Source: Sternotherus odoratus (lineage: Eukaryota; Chordata; Testudines; Kinosternidae). Taken from it: a stretch of DNA of 64,000 bases. The notes beneath the pieces were generated by a model, which saw only the letters and a list, made by a program, of their open reading frames with translations, did no database searches and was not told where the DNA came from. A program made the position numbers and the translations under genes. This document shows positions 32,864-43,267 of the stretch, in pieces (position 1 is the stretch's first letter; every line of letters starts with the position of its first letter). Location: positions 10,059,001 through 10,123,000 of the forward strand of contig JAVMKO010000006.1 of assembly GCA_032164245.1 (NCBI GenBank). The letters run 5' to 3'.

Positions 32864-34855
32864 TAGACATATCCACAACTAGGTCAATGTAAGGCAGCTT
32901 ACATCAATCTAACTTTGATACTTTTTACCTATTTAGTCTTGTTCATCTTTGGGGCAGGACCTTTCTCATACTGTATATAACCCTTCTGGCAGTCAGAGTT
33001 GGCAGCAACAAGGGCCAGGTTCAATATCTAGGGGTTCCTTTTCACAAATACAACACAAAACTGGCTCAAGCCATCACCCAGTGACTTGGGACAATTACAC
33101 ACCACCCCTGGGCGTCTCTAAGAGTCAATACTTCCCCTCTCACACGCAGAGAGTCTGAGTGCAGCAAAAACTTTTAATAAAAGGAGAGGAGTAACTCAGC
33201 ATAAATTTAGGAAAACAGCGCAACTAGGGTTCATAAACATAAACCCTGAGCAAATGACCCACCCCCAAGTCACTAGTGTGCAGTGAAAACAAACGTGGGA
33301 CTTCAGATACATGCCTGTGAATGACACAGCCAAGGTACCTCAGTCTTGTGGGAAATCAAATTTCCCCAAGATAAACACGAGAGGGAGAACGTGATACCCA
33401 GTGTATTGCTTTTCTTTGTCGATTCTTTAGTCAACCCATTTCTAACCAAGGCACGGAATAAAGACATTCCGGGGGACTCCCCAGTAACATAGTGAGAACG
33501 GCCTGTAGTGCAGCGCAGGTGACCAAGATTTGGTGTTGGTCTTCCACTCGCTAGTGCCAGGAGGAGTGAAGGTCACCGAAGACCTTGCAGGGAGAAGTAA
33601 CTGTCTAATGGCCCTTTACAGCCACACGTCTGGCTTAATGCAGAGCTCATAAGCCAGTGCTATCCTCAGTAGGGAAAAGAGGCTGCCTGCAATGCAGAGC
33701 CGTGTTCAAAGTCACAGTGGGAGTCCTGTGAAAGCACACCCAGCCCAACATGCTGGGCTGAGGAGTGGTGGGTTTCAGTGCTCAGCACCTCTGGAAATCT
33801 GTTCTCCTAACAGATCTCTGCATTGCCATGAGTTGAGCCATTTTGAAATGGAAACATAAGCCCCAAGACTAGAGAGAGAGGAATCAAAGCTGGGTGAAGT
33901 GTCAAATGAGAGGCTCCGAGCACTGAATCAAAACTGATTGCAATATAATTCAACCAAGATTCATTCACTCAGGGGAAAAGAGAGTGTCATTGAAACGATC
34001 CTGATTCAGGGGCATTTGAATACACTGTTCCCAGACCACTGGGACGGAATACAATCGCCTCCGGTTAGCATTGTAACATGATGTATTAGACTCTTAACTG
34101 AGATGCTGATTAAATGGCTTTGTACTGAACAATGAGCGGATGGACCCGCTCTTTGCTTCTTGTCAACTTCAAATACCCTGAGCAACTTCTGTTAACTCCA
34201 TTATCCCCGAATGTTGTCGTCTTTATCAAACCCTCTTATCTTTTAAAAAATGGAGCTGGTCTTGTCTTCCTTTCTCTTTTCATCAGGTTTGCTTGTTAGT
34301 TTGGGTGAGAGAGAAGCTTTTTTCTCAGAGCTAGTCCCAAATCTGGGGCCCACATGCAATATTTTGCATCTTCATCAAAGAGATTGTTTGTAAATTCTGC
34401 ATATGAATCAGCTGTGCTATTGTTGCACATTTAACGGGAGGCAGGGAGATATCACTGGACTAGTGCTGGACAGATAGTTCTGTAATAGTGTTGGCTCCTT
34501 TGCTAAGCAGTAGTAGGTTTTCAGTGCCTTACAAGAGAGTTTCCCATTAGGAGCAGATATTTTCTTAGTGTGATTTCTTTAGTCACAAAACATACATAGG
34601 TTCTTTCTCTGTGGGGTTGATAATAAATGGCGAGACAAGGATCTTCTTGCAAACCCTGTCCCCTGAAGCAGCCGCCTTGTGCCTCTCTCTCTCTCTGGCC
34701 TCCTAGTCTCACTGCTTTGCAAACTCTTCCTGCGACAGTCCCTGAGTTTTCTACCTGGAAAACCTTTAGTCCAAGGATGCTCAGCCTCGGAAAATGAGCC
34801 TGCTCTACACCTCTAGGGAACCTCGTAGCTTCATCTGCTGGCCAAAAGAGAGTCT
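32864..34855. other. Intergenic; possible LTR-like repeat about 33020-33360
   Basis: The stretch 33020-33360 ('aggggttccttttcacaaa', 'cagcaaaaacttttaataaa') resembles a dispersed LTR-type repeat I have seen in turtle DNA. No TG/CA ends or duplication could be fixed. The stretch 34020-34260 is AT-rich and repeat-free. No gene is recognised. Confidence 0.35.
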
Positions 34856-34859
34856 TTCC

Positions 34860-35005
34860 CCCAATATTATTATTATTAGAACTATTTGTATTGTGTCCCA
34901 CCTGTGAGCCCCGCTCGGGGACCCCATTGTGCTTGGCACTGTATAACACGGAGAGCTGAAAGATGGTCACTACCCCCAAAGAAAGTACAATCTCAGGGGT
35001 ACCCT
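34860..35005 (-). mobile_element. L2-like SINE/LINE tail fragment
   Basis: 'attattattattagaac', then 'ggggaccccattgtgcttgg', then 'cactgtataacac' and 'agaaagtacaatctc' is the inverse of the L2-like tail found on the MIR-like copies and in the DACT1 3' UTR. Confidence 0.7.
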
Positions 35006-35041
35006 TAATGATGCTCTGGGTGCGGTTCATGCCGGGCCTCT

Positions 35042-35331
35042 TTGGGTGTATTTACACTGCAAGTGCTACACTGGCATAGATGTAGCGCTTACAGCTCCGC
35101 TGCTGGAGTGTAGACACTTTTGGCGGTGACTGAAAGGGTTTTCCTGTCATCGTCATAAATCCACCCCCTTGAGAGGCAGTAGTTAGGCTGTTGGAAGTAT
35201 TCTTCCGTTGACTTACTGGTGTCTACATTGGGACATAGGTTGGTTTCACTACATCTCTCGGGGTGTGAATTTTTCATGCCTCTGAGTGACATAGGTAGGT
35301 CAACCTATGTTTTAGCTGTAGACCAGGCCTG
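35042..35331. mobile_element. Harbinger-like MITE
   Basis: The left end 'ttgggtgtatttacactgc' and the complement of the right end 'caggcctggtctacagc' fit the Harbinger MITE style in this window. The interior has 'ggtgtctacattgggac' type repeats. The target duplication is unclear. Confidence 0.6.
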
Positions 35332-35395
35332 AAGGTCTTTCTATGATGAGTTTCATCCTGGCTGCTTATACATCAGTAACCCCTAAGGTCTAAGT

Positions 35396-35669
35396 CACGG
35401 TGGCCAACCTGTGGCTCCGGAGCCAGATGCGGCTCTTCAGAAGTTAATATGCGGCTCCTTGTATAGGCACCGACTCGAGGACTGGAGCTACAGGCACCAA
35501 CTTTCCAATATGTCAGGGGGTGCTCACCTCTCAACCGCTGCCGGTGGGTGGGAGGTGCTGGGGTGGGGTGGGGGGGCTAATGGGGGGTTGCTGATGTATT
35601 GCTGCAGCTCTGTGGCAATGTATATTGGTAAATTTTGGCTCCTTCTCAGGATCAGGTTGGCCACCCCTG
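35396..35669. mobile_element. hAT-like MITE, 8-bp duplication
   Basis: The left end is CACGGTGGCCAACCTG and the complement of the right end is CAGGGGTGGCCAACCTG. Flanks GTCTAAGT (35388-35395) and GTCCAAGT (35670-35677) match at 7 of 8. Internal 'gcggctcttcag/gcggctcc' repeats lie near the left end. Confidence 0.87.
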
Positions 35670-35943
35670 GTCCAAGTCATTAGCAACTTTCATCATAGCA
35701 GTGCAAATGTGACCACATGTTAAAAAAAATCAGTGTATTGCTCTTGATCTGAATGTTGTGGGTTTGTGTAAATTCTCCAGGTCGCCATACAGCTAGTTAT
35801 GTTTCTAGGTCAATGGAATGAATTGGGGGGGGGGGTGTTGGAGGAAACCCACACATATGTTAAGTATCTCCACACTTGGGAGGTGGTTTAGTGGTGAGCA
35901 CAGGAAAGTGGGAGTCTGAACTTAGAGTTACACCGTGTCATGT

Positions 35944-36156
35944 AACAAAGTCCTGTGGCACCTTAAAGACTAACTATAAAGTTTTGAAGCATAAGTTTTC
36001 GTGAGCTAATACCCACTTTGTCGTGCATCCGACGAAGTGGGTATTAGTCCATGAAAGCTTATGCTTCAAAACTTTATAGTTAGTCTTTAAGGTGCCACAG
36101 GACTTTGTTACCTCTGCTATTCCAGACTAACATGGCTACCTCTCTGATTCTTGACT
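35944..36156. mobile_element. Penelope-like palindromic insertion, 9-bp duplication
   Basis: Left arm: 'aacaaagtcctgtggcacc', 'ttaaagactaactataaag', 'cataagttttcgtgagc'. The right arm is the inverse and runs on to 'ccagactaacatggctacc' and 'tctctgattc'. The flanks carry GTGTCATGT (35935-35943 and 36157-36165). The arms meet at about 36023-36027. The longer arm is on the right, opposite to the copy at 23729. Confidence 0.85.
36027..36068 (+). ncRNA. Hammerhead-ribozyme-like core (right arm)
   Basis: CCGACGA, stem GTGGG-TATTAG-TCCAT, GAAA, GC-TTAT-GC, TT. The core order of a type I hammerhead is visible. One strand of stem II has two changes and the core U is C. An inverse, weaker copy (CGACAAA, GTGGG, GAAAA) lies at 35989-36023 on the minus strand. 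Confidence 0.45.
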
Positions 36157-36165
36157 GTGTCATGT

Positions 36166-36345
36166 GTAGACATGTAGACAGTGCTATGTTGATGGGACAG
36201 CTTCTCCTGTCAACACAGCTACCACCTCTCGTGCGCTTTCAACATGTGGCAATAGAATCCCCATTCAGGCTTGTGCCGCTTTCCACACTCGCCTAGACAA
36301 GAAGCTTCTGTGCCTGTTACAGAGCTGAACACATGGCTGATGCTA
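36166..36345. other. Short intergenic stretch
   Basis: Nothing recognised apart from 'gtgtagacatgtagacagtg', which may be a MITE end. Confidence 0.25.
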
Positions 36346-36349
36346 AAAA

Positions 36350-36612
36350 TATTCTGTATAGAGAGGGCGGCATGGGCCGATGGAGAGGGCCTGGGGCTGG
36401 GTCTTAGGAGACGATGGGTTTGTTTCCAGCTCTGCTCAGCAGCCTCAGTAAGTCAATTCCCCTCTCTGGGTCTCTTTTCCCCCTCTTGCCCTTTGTCTTG
36501 CCCGTTTAGATCATAAGCTCTCTGGGGCAGGGGCTGCCTCTTACTAAGGGCGGATACAGCACCTAACACAGCGGGGCCCTGAGCGCATTTGTGGCCTTTC
36601 AGAGCTACCGTA
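36350..36612 (+). mobile_element. MIR-like SINE with L2-like tail
   Basis: 'gggctgggtcttaggagac', 'cctcagtaagtcaattcccc', 'tagatcataagctctctggg' and 'acagcacctaacacagcggg' appear in the expected + strand order, ending near 'ctaccgtaataccc'. Confidence 0.75.
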
Positions 36613-36949
36613 ATACCCATAATCATGATCATCTTCCTCAAGAGCAAAAAAAGACAGCCGCCTCCCAGCTCAGTCTCTGAGAGCTACTCTAGCAGGAGGC
36701 TCCCATCCTGCCAAACAAGGCCCACATTGTGAAGGGTTCCTTGAACGCTTTCCTCTTTCCTCCACTTACTCTCCTCCGTCCTCCCCCGACTCGCTAAAAC
36801 GGCCAACGCTCCATTTTGCCCCCTTTGGCTACTAACATTTCTTTCTATTTCTTTTCCTTCGGTGTCTGCTTCCCCCCTCCCCATCATGTGCCCACTCCAC
36901 CCTACTAGCCGATCCCAGAGTGTAATTAGGTTACATACTGTACAAAGTT

Positions 36950-37340
36950 TGCTGCCTGACGGCTGTCTTGGCACATTTAATTAATGCAAGGCCGCGCTGG
37001 AGCTTTGATCCTAGCTCGTAGGCAGCGGTCATCGCCCTGTTCAAAGGATCACCATTTTCTTCTCTCCGTGCTTCCCCCCCCCCCCCCGCACACTTGGCAA
37101 TGGCTTTCCCTTATTGCATCATTTGTGTTCTTGTTTTAGAAGCGTTCGGCCTTCAGAGCCACTAAGTACCCAGATGTGATGTTGAAGGGCCGCAAGTCGA
37201 CGGCAGAGCTTAAAAGAGCAGGGCTGGGAAGGGCTGCTGGAGAATGATTTTAAGATGATGGCGGCAATGAGCAGTGCTGCTGAAATGCAAGGGATCAACC
37301 CCTATGAACCACCTTGAATTCTGGCCATAGAACAGTGACT
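36950..37340. promoter_or_regulatory. Candidate Wnt-responsive non-coding block
   Basis: A repeat-free block about 8 kb 5' of the DACT1 start codon. It holds CTTTGAT at 37003-37009 and TCAAAGG at 37041-37047, both matching the TCF/LEF core (CTTTGWW/WWCAAAG), plus 'tttaattaatgc' at 36976. DACT family genes are known Wnt feedback components, so such sites are plausible, but short TCF motifs are frequent by chance. A C-run lies at 37075-37087. Confidence 0.25.
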
Positions 37341-37379
37341 ATCGCTCACTAAGAGCAGTAAATAAAATCAATTTACGGG

Positions 37380-38250
37380 GAAGCCAGCAAGATGGCTGGA
37401 GCTTGGCTTGTGAATGGGGGATGACAGGGAGCGGGGCGGGACGTTGTATGGGACCGGTGGTGGCCAGGCTCCAACAAATTCAGGGCCCAGTGGGCCCAGC
37501 TCCACCAATGTTTGGGGCTGGGTCTCTGCCCCGGGCCTGTCTGCTGCCCCTGCACGCCTCCCCTGAGCAGTGGGCGGCTGCCCTGCAGCTCTGTGCTGCG
37601 CTCCCTTGCCATGTGGAGGGAAGGAGACACATGGCAAAGCCCCCTCTTCCTCCGCGCGGGCTTATCCTGGCTGGACCTCCTAAGCAGCAGCCTGGGGGAG
37701 GCTTGGGTGAGTGCCATGCTGGGAGGACTGGCGGGGGGGGGGGGGGGGCAGGGCCCAGGGCCCCTCTCCCCCTCAGCTCACTGCTGCCAGTGAGGAGAAG
37801 TCTGGGGGGAGTCTTCCTCTCTGGCCCCCTGCCCCAGCCCTGTAGCAGCCTGCCTATTGCACCCCAAACTCCTCATCCCTGGCCCAGCCCCATGCCCTGC
37901 ACCCAAACCTTCTGTGCCAGTGTAGAGCCCACACCCAGCACCCCAAGCCCCCTCATTCACCCTCTCCTGTACCCCAACCCCCAGCCCAGTGCCCACACCC
38001 AGCACCCAAATTCCCTCCCAGAGCCCGCACCCCCTCTTGCACCCCAACACCCTACCCCCACCCAGAGCCTGCACCCAGTACCCAAACTCTGTCCCAGAGC
38101 CTGCACCACTCCTGCACCCAAACTCCCTCCCAGAGCTTTATGCAGGTATGAGGAGGGGGGGGGGGGGAGAGGCAGGACTTGAACCTGTTCTGAAAGGAAG
38201 GGGATCGAAGTAAGCAAACCTCCTCACTCCCTCTTCCTTCAATCCCAGGC
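37380..38250. repeat. GC-rich low-complexity/decayed tandem repeat
   Basis: The stretch 37840-38140 repeats a 'ccctcccagagcctgcacc' type unit with poor periodicity. Homopolymer runs occur at 37732-37748 (G) and 38157-38168 (G). Long frames on both strands are proline- or glycine-rich artefacts. This style occurs inside reptile hAT-like elements, but no termini were found. Confidence 0.5.
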
Positions 38251-38254
38251 TGTG

Positions 38255-38330
38255 TCCCGTACGAGAGACGAGGTACCTGAGGTAATATCTTTCAGTGAGG
38301 GAAAGAGACGTGCTTTCGAGGGCCACAGGT
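38255..38330 (+). mobile_element. Second-family Penelope-like fragment
   Basis: 'gagacgaggtacctgagg', 'taatatctttcagtgaggg' and 'gacgtgctttcgagggcc' match the decayed end of the element family seen at 51604-51687 and 52250-52309. Very short; assignment tentative. Confidence 0.4.
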
Positions 38331-38841
38331 CTCCTGTCCTAGAACCAACAGCCTCCAACAACCCTCAAACTCCCAGGCCCTGCTCGCCAGTAATGGCACT
38401 AGGCTCCCTAAAGGTGAACACAGTGCTGTGGGGGAGGGTGAGCCCCTTAGGGCTCGTCCACAGGGGGAAATATCCCCCCTATTGATCCAGCGTTAGAGCA
38501 GTATAAGCCCCAGTGTGGACGTTGCTATTCTGGTATAAGTGCCTGATTCCCTCTGCCAGAAGCAGAGCCACTCTTAGGGTATGATTAGACTACCGAGTGT
38601 AGCGCGTTTTTTTTTATAGCGCTTCCCTATTTAGCGCAAAGAATGAACACATTAGCAGCGCTTCTGGCGGCAGTGAGAGTACTGAGATAGGGCAGGTATC
38701 CCACAGAGCACTTCTTCTGAAATCTGGCACAGTGCCTTGTGGGGAAGGGGAAGTTTTTTGCGGCCATTCTGCATCCGGTTAAAACTCCCGTGATGCTTTC
38801 TTTTATATCCCAGCAAGCCTTTTATTTCCTGGCCAACTCTG

Positions 38842-40155
38842 GTGCCGTTTCTCAAGGGTTTCAGCATTTCTCAACGCTCCGTTGCCCGTTTCCCCTGTGC
38901 TGTAATGAATCGCAAACTGCTGCGGACCATGCTGGCGAGTGTTGCCAGCACAACTCTCTGCGTGGCACAGTTTATTCTTGAAAGGGAAATGGACAGTAGT
39001 GATGAGTCCGAAGATGATCTCGAAATAGAGCCGAGGAAGAAATTGGACAGTACAGTGCTCATTGCTTTAACTGACATGCTCACGACCGTGGAATGCCACT
39101 TCTGGGCACGGGAAACGAGCACTGACTGGTGGGATCACATCATCTTGCAGGTGTGGGACGATGAGCAGTGGCTGCAAAACGTTCGCATGAGAAAAGCCAC
39201 TTTCATGGGACTGTGTGCTGAACTCGCCCCCGTCCTGCAGCGCCAGGACACCAGACTGAGACCTGCCATCCCGGTGGAGAAGCGGGTGGCTATAGCACTC
39301 TGGAAGCTGGCCACTCCAGAGAACTACCGATCTGTTGGCAACCACTTTGGGGTGGGGAAGTCGACCGTTGGAGTCGTGGTGATGGAAGTGTGCAAGGCCA
39401 TTAATCGCCTTCTGCTACGAAAAATCGTGACCCTTGGTGACGTACGTGAGATTGTGGCTGGCTTTGAGCAGATGGGGTTCCCTAACTGTGAAGGGGCGAT
39501 CGATGGGACCCATATCCCTATTCTGGCCCCCGAACACCTAGCTGACCAGTACATTAACCGAAAGGGGTACTTCTCTATGGTTCTTCAGGCGCTTGTGGAT
39601 CACTGTGGGTGGTTCACCGACATTAATGCAGGCTGGTCGGGACGGGTGCATGACGCACGCATCTTCCGCAACAGCTGCCTGTTCGGGAAGCTGGAGGAAG
39701 GCACTTTTTTCCCAGACCACAGGATCCCCGTGGGGGAAGTGGAAATGCCCATTGTGATTCTTGGCAACCCCGCTTATCCTCTAATGCCCTGGCTCATGAA
39801 ACCCTACACGGGGAGCCTGGACAGCAGCCAGGAAAGGTTCAACTACCGCCTGAGCCGCCGTCGAATGACTGTGGAAAGAGCCTTTGGGCGTCTGAAAGCC
39901 AGATGGCGTTGCCTTTATGGCAAGATAGACATGGCAGAGGGAAGTGTATCCGCGGTTATTTCCGCGTGCTGTGCCCTACACAATCTCTGTGAGCGGAAGG
40001 GCGAAGCCTTTACTGTGGCATGGACCTCAGAGGTTCAGCGACTGGAGGCCAACTATGCACAGCCAGAGAACAGGCCTATTAGGGAGGCCCAGCGCGAGGG
40101 TACAAGGATCAGGGAAGCCTTAAGGGAGCATTTTAGGGCTGAAAGCGAGTTCTAA
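38842..40155 (+). CDS. Harbinger (HARBI1-like) transposase, catalytic Asp lost
   Basis: An intact frame; I prefer the ATG at 38905 ('MNRKLLRTMLASV') because family members start near there, giving 417 residues. An acidic stretch ('DSSDESEDDLEIE') is followed by a helix-turn-helix region around 'YRSVGNHFGVGKSTVGVVV', then the DDE_Tnp_4-type nuclease. Catalytic residues: Asp in 'GAIDGTHIP' (codon 39502-39504), second acidic position in 'ILGNPAYPL' (39766-39768) and Glu in 'TVERAFGRLKARW' (39874-39876). Exactly 35 residues separate the last two, as expected for PIF DD35E. The second position is Asn (AAC) where family members have Asp, so strand transfer should be lost. The ORF otherwise has no stop or frameshift. 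The family cuts and pastes DNA with a partner Myb-like protein, encoded on the opposite strand here. It is a transposon gene, not a host HARBI1 ortholog. Confidence 0.9.
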   Translation: MPFLKGFSISQRSVARFPCAVMNRKLLRTMLASVASTTLCVAQFILEREMDSSDESEDDLEIEPRKKLDSTVLIALTDMLTTVECHFWARETSTDWWDHIILQVWDDEQWLQNVRMRKATFMGLCAELAPVLQRQDTRLRPAIPVEKRVAIALWKLATPENYRSVGNHFGVGKSTVGVVVMEVCKAINRLLLRKIVTLGDVREIVAGFEQMGFPNCEGAIDGTHIPILAPEHLADQYINRKGYFSMVLQALVDHCGWFTDINAGWSGRVHDARIFRNSCLFGKLEEGTFFPDHRIPVGEVEMPIVILGNPAYPLMPWLMKPYTGSLDSSQERFNYRLSRRRMTVERAFGRLKARWRCLYGKIDMAEGSVSAVISACCALHNLCERKGEAFTVAWTSEVQRLEANYAQPENRPIREAQREGTRIREALREHFRAESEF

Positions 40156-40743
40156 TGGCAGTTGCAGAGGGAGGGAGGGAGTTTGGGAGGGAGGTTGCGG
40201 GATAGCAGTCTGTTAATCGGATGAGGTGGTAGCCTTTATGTACCTACTACACACATGTGTGCACCGAATAAAGAAACCCATTTATTAAAAAGAATTCATT
40301 TATTGAACAGCTTTCTCATAATCTGCCATCATGGTTCAAAAATAATGAAGTTTGTTGTGGGCGAAGAAGGGGGGTGAAACTGTTTTTTTGGGGGGAAGGG
40401 TGTGAACGGTGTTTGAGGGTTCAAGGGGTGTGAACTTGGGGTTGGAAAGGGGACATCTACATAGTGGTGTATGTCCCAGACCCATAATCTCCACTGCCCT
40501 CCGAAGTAGTGTACTCCGCCAACCCGTTCTGGGGACTGCGGCCCTGCCTGTTAATAGGGGTCGGATTCAGTGGGTAAGGGTGCTGGATCTATGGGGTGGT
40601 CGGTGAAGGGATGGGGGTTGGAGGCAGCTGTGGGTAGTAATAAACAGCCAGCAGCTGATACTGGCCTGGAGGGGCCATAGGGCCAGGATGCCAATGGGTA
40701 GGGGGCAATTGGTTGTGGGGGGGGGCTTCAAGGGCCTGCTGCA
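40156..40743. other. Interior of the Harbinger element
   Basis: Holds the end of the transposase transcript (AATAAA at about 40267-40272) and, on the minus strand from about 40751 to 40590, a proline/glutamine-rich C-terminal segment of the partner gene ('QYQLLAVYYYPQLPP'). This becomes in frame only once the hAT at 40752-41323 is removed. Confidence 0.55.
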
Positions 40744-40751
40744 CCTGAAAA

Positions 40752-41323
40752 CAGGGCCGGTGACAAAGTTTGGGGCCCCATATGCTGATCGTTTGTGGGG
40801 CCCCCCCTGGTCTCCCGCCGCCCACGGCCCCCCCCCAGCCGGTCTCCCACCACCCGCGGGCCCCGGCCGGTCTCCCGCCGCCTGCGGGGCCCCACCCCGG
40901 CCCCGTTCTGACCGCGCAAGGGGCACGGTGCCCCCCGCCAGTGTGACCGGCTTGCTCCCTGGCGCCCGCTAATGCTGCTGGGCGGGGAGGAGGGAGCCCG
41001 GCAGCCCCCGCCCCAGGCAGAGGCAGGACACACACCCCTCCCCCCGCATGCGCTCTCCCCCTCTGGGGGCGCAGAGCCGCCGTGCGCTGGGGCTCCGCGT
41101 GGCCTGGCCGGGAGAAGCAAAGGGGGGCGGGGGAGGCTGCTGGGGGCCGGGGGAGGGGGCTGATGAGCGCTGCAGTGGCTGCCCGGAGCCGGGCCTTGCT
41201 GTGCAGGCCCAGCGACAAGGGGGTAGAGCTGCGTACCAGGCCCGCCCTGGACTTCAGGGGGCCCCCCTGAAGTCCGGGGCCCGGTACAGTTGTCCCCCTT
41301 GTCCCCCCCTGTCGCCGGCCCTG
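40752..41323. mobile_element. hAT element 1 in Harbinger, perfect 8-bp duplication
   Basis: The left end is CAGGGCCGGTGAC and the complement of the right end is CAGGGCCGGCGAC. CCTGAAAA flanks both sides (40744-40751 and 41324-41331). The 572-bp interior is very GC-rich and non-coding; large frames are shadows. Confidence 0.95.
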
Positions 41324-41807
41324 CCTGAAAAGCAGCCGTCTGCTGCAGAGTCTGTACTTGCAGCTCCAGCATTTTAAGCAGCTTGTCAGCAGTCTCCTGG
41401 CGAGACCTCTCTCTCTCCTTCCTTTGCTGTTCTCTGCGATCTTCCAAGCGGTTCATCTGCTCCTCCCTGCGTTGGCTGTCAACACGGTTGTCCATTGAAG
41501 CCTGTTCTAGAACTTGCCTCAGAAGCTCCTCTTTGCTCTTCCTCGGCTTGCTTCGCAGGTTACTCACTTTTTGACCCACAGACGCAGCTGGTGCGGGTGT
41601 CAAGGGCAGAGCTGCGAATCGGAATAGGAACAGTTTTAGAGTTAAAACGCAAGAACCCATTGTTGGCCACAGACACTCTCGGGGAGTCCCGTGCATCCCT
41701 TGAATCTTTTTTGCAGTTCCCCCGTCCAAATTCTTTTTAAGTTTTTGATGCTGGAAGATAACTCTCTGCTGCGTGTGACGGGGCAAGCGAGGGCGGTGGT
41801 TCTAAGG

Positions 41808-42110
41808 CAGGGTTTCTCAAACTGGGGGTTGCCGAGCGCTCCCTGGGGGGTCGCGAGCTCCTGCTGCTGCAATTCGCGGCGACTGGGGCCGGCGCGCAGC
41901 CGGCAGCTCGCCCACGGCGGGGACGGGGAGCCGGGGTGCACCCGGCAGCCCGCCTGCGGTGGGGGCTGGGGCGCAGGGGGGTCAGCTTTTTTTTTTTTGG
42001 TTTTGTTTAAAAAACAAAAAAAACAGCGGCTTTTCGGCGGAGGGGTCGCCCCCCCCCCTCCGCCGGAGCACAAAAAGGGGTCGCGGTCTCAACAAGTTTG
42101 AGAACCGCTG
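41808..42110. mobile_element. hAT element 2 in Harbinger, perfect 8-bp duplication
   Basis: The left end is CAGGGTTTCTCAAACTGGGG and the complement of the right end is CAGCGGTTCTCAAACTTG. TTCTAAGG flanks both sides (41800-41807 and 42111-42118). At 303 bp it is non-coding. It contains a T-run and an A-run around 41990-42020. Confidence 0.95.
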
Positions 42111-42605
42111 TTCTAAGGAGATGTGGCTTCCGCCCAGGCCCATACGAGGCTTGCATCTGTGCGGCACTTTCACCCCCCCCCCCCATCTCAGATCTTTGGC
42201 TTGGACTGTCTTCCCTCCCCCCTAGAACAGTTTGCTGTACCTGTGCAACTTGGTGTTAGAAACACAGCAGCTGCAATCTCCAGACGCTGTTGCTCGCTCT
42301 GGGTGCGCTCTGGGCTGGAGAACAGCTCCTGGCTGCATGTTTCCAGTGATTCCATAATGTCCTGGCTCCCTCCAGGTGACGTCTGTGACTCATCTCCCTC
42401 CTCCTTGTCTGGCTCCTGCTGCGAAGCGGCTTGCTGGTAGTCTACAGCAGGGGTCTCCAAACTTTTCAGCCCGAGGGCCGCATTAACTATCAAATAGCAG
42501 TTCGGGGGCCGACAACACACTCGAGGTCCAAATAAAAAAGAATCAAAACATGGATGTTTTTAATTATTTAATATTATTTTATTCAGTTATTATTTAATAA
42601 CACAT

Positions 42606-42725
42606 TGATACACTACACATGAACACCTGTTCACTACACATGAACACTACACATGAACACTACACATGAACACATGAACACTACACATGAACACCTGTTC
42701 ACTACACATGAACACTACACATCAA
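42606..42725. repeat. 'actacacatgaac' short tandem repeat
   Basis: Units of about 14 bp ('cactacacatgaac') are interspersed with 'acctgttca' inserts, roughly seven copies, inside hAT element 3. Confidence 0.9.
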
Positions 42726-43160
42726 CCCCCCAACTGACCCACCCAGCCAGGTCTCTCCCCCCCAAACCTCCTTTCCTCCAACCCCCCCCCCCAAATGACC
42801 CACTCAGCCAGGTCTCTCCCCCCCAAACCTCCTTTCCTCCAACCCCCAACTGACCCACCCAGCCAGGTCTCTTCCCCCCCCAAACCTCCTTTCCTCCAAC
42901 CCCCCCCCCCAACTGACCCACCCAGCCAGGTCTCTCCCCCAAAACCTCCTTTCCTCCAAACCCCCCCCCCAACTGACCCACCCAGCCAGGTCTCTCCCCC
43001 CAAAACCTCCTTTCCTCCAACCCCCCCCAACTGACCCACCCAGCCAGGTCTCTCCCCCCAAAACCTCCTTTCCTCCAACCCCCCCCAATGACCCACCCAG
43101 CCAGGTCTCTCACCCCAAAACCTCCTTCCCTCCCACCCACCCCCCAACTGACCCGCTCAA
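42720..43160. repeat. About 60-bp minisatellite, 7 copies
   Basis: The unit contains 'aactgacccacccagccagg', 'tctctcccccc' and 'aaacctcctttcctcc' followed by a variable C-run. Unit length varies by the C-run, so all frames across it are artefacts. Confidence 0.93.
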
Positions 43161-43267
43161 CCCGGTCTCTCCCCACAGACCGGTTCGCCGCCTGGCAGTG
43201 GGTGGCTCCTTGTTTCGCCCCCTGTAGCTGCGTGGCTGTGCGGCGCGTCCCGGCCCCAGCTCTGAGC

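Noticed and set aside
37403..38182. 259-codon + strand frame
   Set aside because: Low-complexity proline-rich sequence with decayed tandem repeats and homopolymer runs; no domain or splice context.
38905..40155. Possible host HARBI1 ortholog
   Set aside because: It is intronless, lies between transposon inverted ends, is paired with a Myb-like gene and has lost a catalytic residue. This fits a mobile element, not the host gene.
42606..43160. CRISPR-like array
   Set aside because: Units are contiguous tandem repeats without unique spacers, within a eukaryotic hAT element.
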